A DNA stretch of 64,000 nt from Gymnopus androsaceus JB14 (lineage: Eukaryota > Basidiomycota > Agaricomycetes > Agaricales > Omphalotaceae). Both the position numbers and the translations under genes were made by a program. The stretch is from assembly GCA_009733575.1 (NCBI GenBank), contig ML769412.1, positions 310,001 through 374,000 of the forward strand, in the 5' to 3' direction. The notes under the pieces were generated by a model, which worked only from the letters and a program-made list of their open reading frames with translations, was not told where the DNA came from and did not search any database. This document shows positions 12,844 through 22,930 of this stretch, one piece after another. Positions within the stretch are counted from its first letter, which is position 1. Each line of letters begins with the position of its first letter.

Positions 12844-13259
12844 AGTAAAATGCAAGTTAGTTACATTTTGCCGAGTCTTGGCAAGTTAATCTTGCAAGCG
12901 TGGGAAAAAACAAGTTAACTTGATTGAATGGGACAAGTTAGCCCAACAACTTACTTTGCTCACACTCCTTTGAAAGCTGTCTGGATATTTTTTGTAAATT
13001 GGGTAGAAAATGGCTCAGGAGTCACCGGCATGTAGCAATGTGTGGGTTGAGTCTAGGCTCAGAAGTGGCCAAGGCTCACCAAAACCATGAGCCCATACCT
13101 GTGAGCTAGGTAGGGCTGGGTTAGGGCTGGCTGAACAGTGTCAGAAGGAGAAGTCATCTTGAAGAACTTTCAAGTCTTCCTAGCAAGGTGACTTGCTCTT
13201 TAATATCATTCCAGTTGTCCTGGTTGTTCATTTACCCAAAAGCTGAGGGTTCCTCTTGT

Positions 13260-13500
13260 CAAGGAGGAAGAAGGATCCCAATCTCGGATGAGGTCGCAGC
13301 TTTGTACATCTCAGGTTGTCTAGTAGAAAAAGTGGTGGTCAGTGACCAATAATATCAATCAGGTTGGCCGACCTACTCAAGAAGCTGTAGAAAACTTCAA
13401 GCCATGCACGGGATGGGAAACTGAAAGCTAGCATGATGTCGGCTTGCAGATTGGTTGCAGATTACGGATAACACGGGGCATGATTAGAATTAGCATCTTT
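13260..13500. repeat. Diverged direct repeat, copy upstream of the 13615 gene
   Basis: This stretch matches 15155-15620 in order and orientation. Shared landmarks are AATC(T/C)CGGA(T/C)GAGGT, AGAAAAC(T/C)TCAAGC, GAAAGCTAGCAT and GATTACGGATAAC-like pieces. The unit therefore flanks the gene on both sides and may mark an old tandem duplication. Confidence 0.55.
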
Positions 13501-13614
13501 TGACACCCGGGATTGAAATTCGGGGTTCCCACGTGTGAATTGGTGTGAGCAATGTATGAGTCATACATAAAATAGCCCCTAACTAACCCTTCTCTCTCTC
13601 TCTCAACCACCGCC

Positions 13615-15030
13615 ATGGGTTGCCGTCATCAAGCATTTCTCATCGCGCGTATTGTCCCTCACGGAAGCACTGATGGAAAGGCCTACTATCGATGCATTGG
13701 AGCTTATCATCACCATTGGTCAGTGACAAACTCCGAGTCGCTTCCCTTCAATCGAGTCCTGACAAAATTATCTTGTTCTAGGTGCTCTCAAACACAACCG
13801 CACAGTGTCCTAAATAACTTTTTGACACTTTTGAAGCAACCTGTAAATGCTGCCATTGTACGCGAAGAGGTTAAATCAGTCCAAGGGAAATACGGCCGCT
13901 ATGGCTCACAGGAACCTATAATCCCCAATGCTCCTTGCCCTTATAGTCTTTTTCTTCTTGGTACAGAGTACTGTATTGACTTTGAGGAGCAAAGGTATAC
14001 CAATCGTCCTTTCGAAGGTTCTCTTCTGGAATCCTGCATGGGATGCTGGAAAGGAGGTCGGTGATTAACTATTCTACGATCTAGGTCACTAAATAAATGT
14101 TGGTCCACAGATAACGACGACGGAATAACCATCATCGATATCACCAACCCATTGAATCCTTCCTATGCATTCCTCAAGAATGAAACCACAGAGCCTCTGA
14201 ATTCAAGAAAGTACTGGGATACTTACCTTCCGCTCACAATCGGTGATTATAGTGAAGGTATCCCCGAAGTCAAAGAGCCTACTGGGACTATGTTGAAAAT
14301 TATCTCAAACCTCGATTCTATCCCAATCTTGACCAAAGATTCGCTTGCTGAAGCGTGGCCCGACGTATTTGGAAATAACGATTCTGCGAGTAACGCCTCC
14401 ATACCCGCAGTGCTGACTCCAGATGTACCTTCTGCTGTTCCAGCTCTACTTGATCTTGTGGTCGAGCCTGCTGTGGCTCATAGCCTGGAGCTCGACATAG
14501 TTGACAGCGAATATGGAAGAGCCCTCGAATTTTTGATTCCAGCGAAAACTCTTCAGGTAAAAAATGCATTGCGTGCACGCAATCCGTTTTCAGACAACGG
14601 GCTTCCTTTGCTTGTAGCAGTATTGAAGGAGGAACTCAAGAAGGTCGAAGCTATTGACTTGAGTGGATTTAATGGATGGTTGTTCTTATTCCGTCAAATG
14701 GCTGATGATGATTTGAGGGATCGCCGTATTGTTCGTAGTGGTCCCTCAGGAGACAAGTATGCTTTCGCCAAGATACTGTTCGGTAGCGGAGTGCAAACGT
14801 ATGATCTCAAGGGCTTCTTGGAGGAAATGACGAAGGAGGGAAGGGGACCCTTGCCTACTCTAGATCTTGTGCAAAAGTTTGAAGACCTTGTTGCGAAGGT
14901 GGGGGAGCAGGTCGACGGGACACGAACTTTTCCAGAAGCTTCGTCGCTGTTCGATAATAATGAGGCATCGGAATTCGTGGTCAAAGCTTTTCCTGCTGTC
15001 CAAAGTATACTTGAAGGAAATGCGCAGTAG
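13615..15030 (+). CDS. Conserved basidiomycete protein of unknown function
   Basis: Three exons fit cleanly: 13615-13718, 13782-14056 and 14111-15030, giving 432 residues. Both introns have GT and AG borders and keep frame. The N-terminus (MGCRHQAFLIARIVPHGSTD, then KAYYRCIGAYHHHWC) and the block GCWKGDNDDGITIIDIT resemble a protein family I have met widely in mushroom genomes, always of unknown function. No signal peptide, membrane segment or catalytic motif is apparent. The C-terminal part is acidic, alpha-helix-like and ends EGNAQ. A hot ATG context (CCACCGCCATGG) supports the start. It is convergent with the 15953-17542 gene. Confidence 0.85.
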
Positions 15031-15154
15031 TTGTTCCAAGTTGTAGATCATCGACACTGATATATATTTTAATTCCATTTCTTCTTTCTCCTGACTAACT
15101 CTAAGCGGGGAGCGCTCGGATGAAACGCCCTCCCTTGCCCTCCCTCCTTTCGTC

Positions 15155-15620
15155 CGTCCGAAAGCTAAATTTCCAATCCCGGACGAGGTTGCAGTTTCCA
15201 CATCTGTCCGGTAGAGAGAGCTGTGGTCGCGACCTGGAACAGTCAGCGGTGGTGTCTTACAGATGGAGTGGGTTGCATTGAAAATATGGTATTCTTGCAA
15301 GAGATTCTCTGTCGTTTCGAAGCTAACGTAGCCTGTATTAGTGTATCAAAATTATTGGAACATTATGTATTATGAACCTCAAGGATGTTCACTCTACCCT
15401 CCCTATCTTCAAGAGTCAGCACGTACAGTTCAACCGTATTTTCTCTCTCCCATTGAAGATTAATCTGTAGAAAACCTCAAGCGGCGTACGGTCACAATCA
15501 GAATCGGAAAGCTAGCATAACCATAGGAAAGAAATAAACATTGACTCTGGGCTACATCGGGTGGGTTGCAATTGCGGATAACAAGGAGACGGAGGCGTGA
15601 TTAGGCATGATTGTTCTTCT
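15155..15620. repeat. Diverged direct repeat, copy downstream of the 13615 gene
   Basis: Partner of the copy at 13260-13500. It lies in the shared 3' region between two convergent genes. No gene of its own was seen in the 15031-15952 interval. Confidence 0.55.
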
Positions 15621-15952
15621 TCTACCTGATAGCAAAAGAGAAGGTATAAAAAGATGGATGGATTGGGCATGAAATGTGTACCGGTACTGGAGAGTGAGTG
15701 AAAGTGAAAAATGCATGCGACGAGATGTGCTAACAACACAACAACCACAATGAAAACACAAAACAAAAAGCAAAACAGATGACCGGGGGGAGACGCGAGG
15801 AGAGAGAAAAGAGACAACGGAGGAACGCAGGAAAGCAGTCGCCATGATCTCGGGTTGTGAGCAAATTGAATTATTTTTTTTTCAAGCAACAGTAAAAGTG
15901 TAATGTGAGCAAGTCACACGATCCAATGGCCTACAACCTGAACACAGCAGAC

Positions 15953-17542
15953 CTACTTGGCACCTCTACCTCGTGGACCAGAACCTCGCGGACCGCCTCT
16001 GAATCCACCGCCACCGCCAGCGTTGCCGCCGCCAGCACCACCACGAGTATCAGAGCCACCCCCACGTCCACCCGCAAACGGTGGACCACCACGACCACGA
16101 TTGTTAACAGGTCTGTCACCCCTCTCCTTTTTAGTCTCGACTATGATCCTCATGCTCTCGCCTCCGCCGACATCAACCTTGACGCCACCCTCGCCACCAG
16201 CAGCAGGCGACAATGATATGATGATGGCGCGCTTAGCAGCATCGATCGTGGTGAATTCGGCAAAGGCGCAAGCTTTATGTGGGACGATTTCGACGGGGCC
16301 TTTGAGTTGGCCAAAGCGTGTCAGTGCAGCAGTGAGCGCCTGCTGGGTGATGGGCTCGGTTACGCTCTGTAAATGCAAGTATGGAGGTCAGATCGCTGAT
16401 TTGTCAAACACTGGTAGAGTTTCTTACCTTGATGAAACATTGAGCTGTTGTTACACTCTGAGCGGCAGCATAAGCGGGGTGAGGTGTTCTGCTTTGGGGA
16501 GTAGCTGGAGCCTTGGCGGGAGTTTGGGCGCTACTAGTGCTGGCAGCAGCCGGGCTACTCGGAACGTTCTCCGATGAACCTCGCGAGTCGTGAGCAACCG
16601 CACTGCCCCATTTCTTTGTGTTGGTGGCAGCAAGGTTGGCCCAGGTTTTCGGTACAGGTGCGGCGGGCGGGGCCGCGGGAACAGGGGCGGGTGCAGCTAT
16701 AGGTGCAGGTGGAGGAGCTGCAGCTACTGGAGGAGCGGGAGAAGGTGATGGCTCAGCAGCAGCGACAGCGGGTGGAGGAGGTGATGGTGGGGCAGGAGTG
16801 GGAGATTTTGACACGGGGGCAGGAGTCGGAGGTTTTTCAGCTTCGTAACCATTAAGCTGCGCAGCGGGCTCTGGAGCAGGAGCAGGCTCCGCAATGTCAG
16901 CGACAGTTACAGAAGGTTCTTCAACGGGAGCAGCAGTCGTGTCGACCACTTCAACTGGAGGAGGTGGAGAAGGTTCCCGCATAAATTCCGGGGGAGCAGG
17001 AACTGGCTCAGAAGCCGGTGCAGGTTCATCTGCGACAGCTGCAGGTTCCGGCTCGTCAGCTTCACCTTCAACCGAGTCTTCCTTCAAAAACCTGAAAATG
17101 TCGTTCAAAACAAAGTAACCGTTTGGCTGCTCGGCAAGAAAGAAAGTCTGAACGAATTTGCGCCATGGACCAGAGTTGTTTGACATTTCACCGATGACCT
17201 GGATGATGATTCCGCCATCTGCAGACGACTGAGCATCTACCGAGTGAATGAATATTTTACAATCCTGGAAGCCGAGGGAGGTTATTTGAGCGTGAATTTC
17301 CTTTCAAAATACTTGTCAGATATAGTTTTCAAAATCAAAATTCAAAAAAACAAAGGCACCTGTTGACCGTGACAAGTTTTACCATCTTCACCTTCTGCCC
17401 CATGGATAAAAGTAGACCGCTTATTGTAGAAACAGTGCAAGCGTTCAGGCTCTTTATTTACAAAGTTGTAGTATTGGGGTACGAATTGCCAACCAACTTC
17501 TGAAGGAATGGCGTTGTGGTGTGGGGTCCCGTTACTTGTCAT
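15953..17542 (-). CDS. G3BP/Bre5-like RNA-binding protein (NTF2-like, RRM, RGG)
   Basis: Domains in order: an NTF2-like domain at the N-terminus (GWQFVPQYYNFVNKEPERLH, HSVDAQSSADGGIIIQVIGE, FFLAEQPNGYFVLNDIFRFL), a long Pro/Ala/Glu-rich low-complexity linker, an RRM (CFIK, intron, SVTEPITQQALTAAL ... HKACAFAEFTTIDAAKRAII), and a C-terminal Gly-Arg-rich RGG tail ending GPRGRGAK before the stop at 15953-15955. This order is that of metazoan G3BP and fungal Bre5/Nxt3-type cofactors. Known family roles are binding Ubp3-type deubiquitinase and stress-granule assembly; here they are inferred. Start ATG at 17540-17542; introns near 17301-17359 and before SVTEP. Highly GC-rich with many CpG sites, unlike the transposon regions. 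Confidence 0.9.
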
Positions 17543-17589
17543 GCTGGAAAATCTGTGGGTCAGATTTCGTACAAAACAAATTATTGGCT

Positions 17590-18400
17590 ACTCACATGAA
17601 AAAAGTATAGATCGACCGAACGAAAGAAGTCTAAGCAGGAGAATGAGGGTAACAGCGGCCACGAACGGCAGTGTAAAGGTTGCAGAGCAAACTTTCTCGA
17701 AAAATTACGACACGCGTAATCTAGTTTCTCACGGTCATTGAGTCAAGGTCAAAGAAACGAGGAGCGCCGCTTCAAAAAATATCAGTATCTCGGACGCCAG
17801 ATTGCTCCAAGATCGCGCATCCTTTCTAGATGTAGTTTTCTCTTGTCGTTTCAAACTCTCTTCTAGCAATCGTTCCACGCTCTAACCTAGGCTCGTCGCG
17901 CGAAGTTGGCATACTGTAAAAAAAATCCAACTCAGACCCGGGCCAGTGACCCTCACTTCTCCTCTCACACACAAACAAGCTCTCTATGGAGAGAATCTGT
18001 CCTCCTCTTCTTTTCCGGAGTCAGGAGAGTACTGCAGATTCGATAAGCCCGCAGATTACTGTTCTAACGTTGGCCTAGGTTTGAACTCGTGGACCTTCAG
18101 ATACAATAACGACGATTCTTCCACGAGCCGCAAGTGAAGGTACTCGAGCGCTCAAGGCGTCGAGGGACCACGAAAGTTTACTGTAGATTCCAAATGACTC
18201 GGCGTGTATGCCGCATGCTATTCATCGTTCAAGATACAGTATTGATCTACTACGCCTGCTACCTCAGGCTCCTCACAACCCGGAAATACTTGCAATTGGC
18301 CTGTATTTGTCGATATCAGTACAGAACTATCAGAGATATCCTCGCTTCTCGAATTTCCCTTATCGAAGAAATATGACCTCGTCCACAGTGTACTTGCGCA
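17590..18400. repeat. Diverged segmental repeat, copy without RPB10
   Basis: Several blocks match 20850-22210 in the same order: GTCTAAGCAGGAGAATGAGG-type plus GCGGCCACGAACGG (about 17625-17668, partner 20875-20910); CTCGTCGCGCGAAGTTGGCA-type (17892, partner 21889); and the TATTGATCTACTACGC...CAGGCTCC...GATATCAGTACA block (18238-18325, partner 22135-22205). The RPB10 gene itself is absent. The two copies flank the membrane protein gene. Open frames here carry no known motif. Confidence 0.5.
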
Positions 18401-18627
18401 GAACGCGTCTGGTGGATCAAAATATGGATGAATATGAAGTATCGATGATCTAGCTGAAACAAACTCCATCTCCTGCAGGAAACCTCTTGGTGGCGTTGTA
18501 TCGGTTGATTAAGAACAGCGTGCATATGTATGAACATCCATCAGCCAGAAAATCGTCAACGTGTGCGAAGTGGATGTTTGCCAAGGAACGCACGAAGACG
18601 CATGTTAGACAAACCTTTCAGCACTAA

Positions 18628-18635
18628 TATATAAA
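18628..18635 (+). promoter_or_regulatory. TATA box of the membrane protein gene
   Basis: TATATAAA lies about 57-64 bp upstream of the ATG at 18692, followed by a pyrimidine-rich stretch. Position and sequence fit a basidiomycete core promoter. Confidence 0.55.
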
Positions 18636-18691
18636 CTTCTTCTCTAACCCACTCCGTTTACTCACTCCAGTTCCAGTCAGTATTTTTCGCA

Positions 18692-20445
18692 ATGCTCCTC
18701 CCTTTCATTTCGAACACGTCGGCGAATGTTGTTCCAAATATCACGGAGCTAGTTCCAACGTCCACGGGGATAGACTGTAGAGATATTAACAACTGTCGAA
18801 CTACGCTTCAAATTCTTTGGAGCTGTCTTACCGTGCTAATCGCTTGTACTTGGGTATCGACCCATCCAAATATTCCGAGGCCGACTGAAAGTTCGGCGAG
18901 GGTTCTGGTGCAAAAGATTGGATTAATGATAGTTAGTCTGATTGCACCAGAGATGATGGTACTATGGGCATGTCGAGATTGGATCGCTGCAAGGGTGCTC
19001 ACAAAACGTAGGTGGCCCTTAGAATTTTTAAATGTGCGCATTGCTAATGTCACCTGAATCAAGGTTTTGAAGAGAAGGGCTGGACAAAAACGCATGCATA
19101 TTTTACGCTCATGGGAGGATTTGCTCTGTACGAAGGGAATGAGCTGGTTTCTGTTTTACGGTTCATGCCGCCGGGCATCACTCGAAAAGAACGGCGAAAA
19201 ATTTGGCAATACTTTCATTGTTTTATCAATGACGATGATATTCAACTGAATGAACGCTCGATTGTGGCCCATGCTGACTCCATCGGTCGAATCAGCGAGC
19301 ATGAAGTCAAGGACCGCAGTCACAGCGATGGTTTTTCAAAACTCATCACTGTTACCCAAACCTCTTGGTTGATTACCCAAATCATCGCCAGAGCAGCCCA
19401 GAGGCTGGCTGTTACTGAGCTCGAGATCATGACCAGTGCGTTTGCAGTCATCAACATCAATCTTTATTTTTTCTGGTGGAACAAGCCGCAGGGAATTCGT
19501 TATCATATTCACATTCAAAGGGCCCACAGTGTGGCAGTAGCGGCTCAGGAAATTCGAAATAACCTCAGCATTGGAGGACATTCTTCTCCTTCAGTGATTT
19601 CTAAATCTCTGTCACTGCCCGAATATGCTACTAGTCAAGGAGAGGATCAGGTGGATGATTCCACCTCACACCTGCTGCCTATCCAGCCGCAGCATAAGCT
19701 GCCACCATTCTCACCTCTATCCTCTCGCTCATCTAGACCTAGGGCCAGTACCCTCATACATGCTGTCTGGTATCCAATCCACAAATTACTGCTGCGTCTC
19801 TGGGAATCTATTGGTGGGCCGTCCCTTATGCAGATGATCCAAGATGATTGGGAGGATTTGAAAGAATCAACATTAATCAGGCCTTCAGGGATGATCCGGC
19901 AAGTACAGTTGCTGTTACTGCTGATCCTTTTTCCATGGCGGCTCCTTTTTCTGATGTGTCCGATGTGGCTGTTAAGAAGCACATCAAGAGAGGATGATCA
20001 GGGTTTTTCTGCAGAAAAGATTCATTCATTTGAACGCCACACCGGACTTACATCTCACTATGCGAATCTCACTTCCTGTATCACAGCTATAATTTTCGGT
20101 GCTATACATTGCACTGCATGGGTGATAACGTTTCCCAATGACACAGAGCGATTCCTGTGGATGATATCTTCGTTCATAGTGATTGCTGTTCCTGTAGGCT
20201 GGCTTATCCAACATTACTCTCCGCGCATGGCGCGCCTGGCGCACATGCCAGTGGATTATATGGATATAGTTGGTCAACTGCCTGAGTTCTGGATATTTAT
20301 ATTTCAATTAGCTGGGACAACAGCTATATTATTGTATATACTCAGTCGGTTTAGTCTCATTGTCCTTGCATTCTTGACTCTTCGCAATCTACCTTTAGAG
20401 GCTTTAGAGACTGTTCAATGGACAACTTTTATCCCACATGTTTAG
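18692..20445 (+). CDS. Multi-pass membrane protein of unknown function
   Basis: Exons 18692-19007 and 19064-20445 give 565 residues; the intron has GT-AG borders and falls inside an Arg codon. A hydrophobic helix near residues 40-58 (ILWSCLTVLIACTWV), another near 75-95, and at least four in the last third (LLLLLILFPWRLLFLMC, CITAIIFGAIHCTAWVI, ISSFIVIAVPVGWLIQHY, LAGTTAILLYILSRFSLIVL) predict a membrane protein. The segments WVSTHPNIPRPTES and LMIVSLIAPEMMVLWACRDW and the GWTKTHAYFTLMGGF box are the signature of a large Agaricomycete family of unknown function. A Ser/Pro-rich loop lies in the middle. The frame is fully open, so it looks intact. Confidence 0.9.
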
Positions 20446-20849
20446 CTCAGTGACATCTCATACACAAAAAAACTACATTACAGTTGTGTAGTACTACCAT
20501 ATAGTTTTGACCACAAGCTCATGTAACCATCAAGTGTGCCAAACTAAATTAAAGATCATAACTGGAATGCATAACAAACCGGGTTTAACCTCAAATAATT
20601 AAATTTTGCGAAATAGTAACATATATAATGTTCGAAAATTTCCTGAGATGGCTGTTAAAAAGATATCAAATAAAGAGGAACAATAAAAAATTGAACTTTG
20701 GCTACTGTGTTAGAGACTTAGAGTGTGTCGCATTGACTTCTCTAGTAGGGGATGTTGAGTGGGAAAGTGAGACTGTTTTAACAGTAAGTGGTTGGTAAGT
20801 GGTTCGAATGTTTGATATTTACGCAAACGAAAACCGCTGCGCAGATATG

Positions 20850-22210
20850 TCTACAGTGACGGAACGATAGAAATCTAAGCAGGAGAAAGGTAAAAGCGGC
20901 CACGAACGGAAGCAATTAAGAATATACAAATTGCAGAAGACCCTGCAAATGAGGAACAGATCAACGAAGGGACATGGAAGGATGTAATGCAGTTGGAAAA
21001 TAACCAGCTGAGAGTGATTTACGAGGGTCCAGTTCTACGGCCCGGGTCGAAGAGGAAAACTCGCGTGGTTGATGCGTGGCATGAGATTGGTAAGCTAGGC
21101 AGACTCAACGACGCCGCAAAAATTTCGTTTCTTCCTCCCATTCAATCAACTCCGTCTTTTGATAGCAGGAGGAGGAGGAATGGCAAGTCTAACCGCGTTG
21201 TCTCTTTCTCAATCCTTTAACTCAACCTCGCTCGTTTCGGTTTTGTTTTGCTACGACAGATTATCCCAGTTCGTTGCTTCTCATGCGGGAAAGTCATTGG
21301 AGACAAGTGGAATGCGTATTTAAAGTATTTGGCAGAGGATATGAGTGAAGGGTGTGTGGTTTTTCTTGTTATTTTCACTGCAATACTTATCGGCTGTTCA
21401 GAGACGCGTTGGATGCACTCCAATTAAAGCGCTACTGTTGTCGACGAATGGTGCTTACTCACGTCGATCTGATTGAAAAGCTCTTGCATTATAACCGTGC
21501 GTCTTTCACCGGCTTATTCGATGAACTGCTATTAAATTGCTTGTTTGGTTAATAGCTATGGAGCGCACGAAGGAGAAAACTCATTAGAAGCTGTCAGGGT
21601 TTTTTGTCTCCTCTCTTCCCGATTGCACCCTGGCTTCCGATTATTAGCTACTTCTTGTCCGTCGTCTGCTTCGGGCTATCTCAAATCCTTATCCGACACG
21701 AAAAGTAAAGCATCTCATTGTACAAATCGTTGGTTCAGAACCTCACGATCATGGAATGCCGACGTCCTTTCCATGTAGCTTTATTATTCTCCTCAAATTT
21801 AGCTTTGACTCTCTTCCAAAGTTGATGTAGCCAACTCATGTCAACTCAAATTACATTTTCACGTTCTTGACCATAGACTCGTCGCGGTGTGAGGTTAGCA
21901 TATTGTACACCAGTGCCAGTGGCCCCACTTCTCTACTCTCACGCAACAAGCTCTGCGCAGAATAATTGGTTGAGGTTCGTGCTAAATTGAAAATATTCAC
22001 CCTCATACAATGTCATACAGTATATTGGGATTCTTCCGCTCCCCGAACCGAAAGGTGATGGATGTCGACAGGTAATCTGAGTCATCGCTTCGCCCCATTT
22101 TCAGCGGACTCAGAATGATACGATGAGACCAGCGTACATTGATCTCCTACGCAGGCTCCACAGCCTGGAACTAGCAGCTGCCCTGTATTTGGTGATATCA
22201 GTACATAACT
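20850..22210. repeat. Diverged segmental repeat, copy with RPB10
   Basis: Partner of 17590-18400 and, over its inner part (about 21040-21790), of 57255-58160 further downstream. It contains the intact RPB10 gene. Outside that gene the open frames are short and unrecognised. Confidence 0.55.
21180..21587 (+). CDS. RPB10: RNA polymerase I/II/III subunit RPB10 (ABC10-beta)
   Basis: A small zinc-binding subunit shared by the three nuclear RNA polymerases. Exons: 21180-21182 (just the ATG), 21260-21351, 21402-21496 and 21556-21587. The product starts [20 protein letters not shown] and keeps the family zinc ligands CxxC (RCFSCG) and CC ([19 protein letters not shown]), ending [11 protein letters not shown]. 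Its length of about 73 residues is normal. The first intron would use a rare GC donor (ATG|GCAAGT) and the next exon opens directly with the conserved IIPV, so an upstream ATG is needed. Other introns are GT-AG. It looks intact and under selection; a decayed copy lies at 57397-57728. Confidence 0.9.
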
Positions 22211-22689
22211 TGGTATTACAGTCCTCGTGTTCACCTATAGCGAAGTTTCAGTGTTCAAGCTACCCCTGTAGAATCAAGATTCTACTGTGCTCAATCCGGA
22301 TGGCGAATAAGGTAAGTTGGTTTCTGGCCATGGGACCCTAATCTCACTGTACTATTGATCATCTATCAAGTACAGAACACGAAAGATCATTCATCGAGAC
22401 ATACAGATTATCGATTCAGAATATTTGGACCCAACCAAGGTTACTTGGGATGTTTTTGTTACCCTCGCGGACCATGCCGATGTTAAAAAACTATTGTTGG
22501 ATCCTGCTTACGAGGGAAGTACTGTTTTCATTCATTCTTGACACACACTCCTAGGGAAACTATCGCTCTTCAAAATTCAAAATTAGTTTTGGCCAGGGGT
22601 CCGAATCACGCATTACAATAGAAGCTGGCGATGAAGAGACCGAAGGTCCAGGTGGGCGCCGTCTAAGGCAATTGGAGAATCTACAAAAG

Positions 22690-22930
22690 TCATACCGCGG
22701 AACACTTAGCACTGGCACACACCCCACCTTGCCATTCTATCATGCTTGACCAGCGATGGAAACAATCGTTAGGACACCGCCGGTAGTAACGACAGCGGCA
22801 CTTGCACTTCGAGCTAAAAGATTGGGCGCCGCTAATTCCTATCGTTCCGAAGCCTGCTCCAATAACGGGAGCCAATAAACCTGCAGTCAGACTAATAGCA
22901 GCCAAGTCTGAGTAGCGAGATCAAGCAAAG
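22690..22930 (-). pseudogene. DUF726/TMCO4-like protein fragment
   Basis: On the minus strand, AAISLTAGLLAPVIGAGFG-TIGISGA is followed in another frame by SASAAVVTTGGVLTIVSIAG. Both match the glycine-rich membrane region of DUF726 (TMCO4-like, alpha/beta-hydrolase) proteins. The frame shift between the halves, a stop after IAGQA and the missing rest of the protein mark it as a relic. Confidence 0.6.

Noticed and set aside
15905..16577. Plus-strand open frames rich in Pro, Thr and Ser
   Set aside because: They are antisense to the RGG tail and RRM of the G3BP-like gene; the composition is explained by the reverse complement of Gly/Arg codons.
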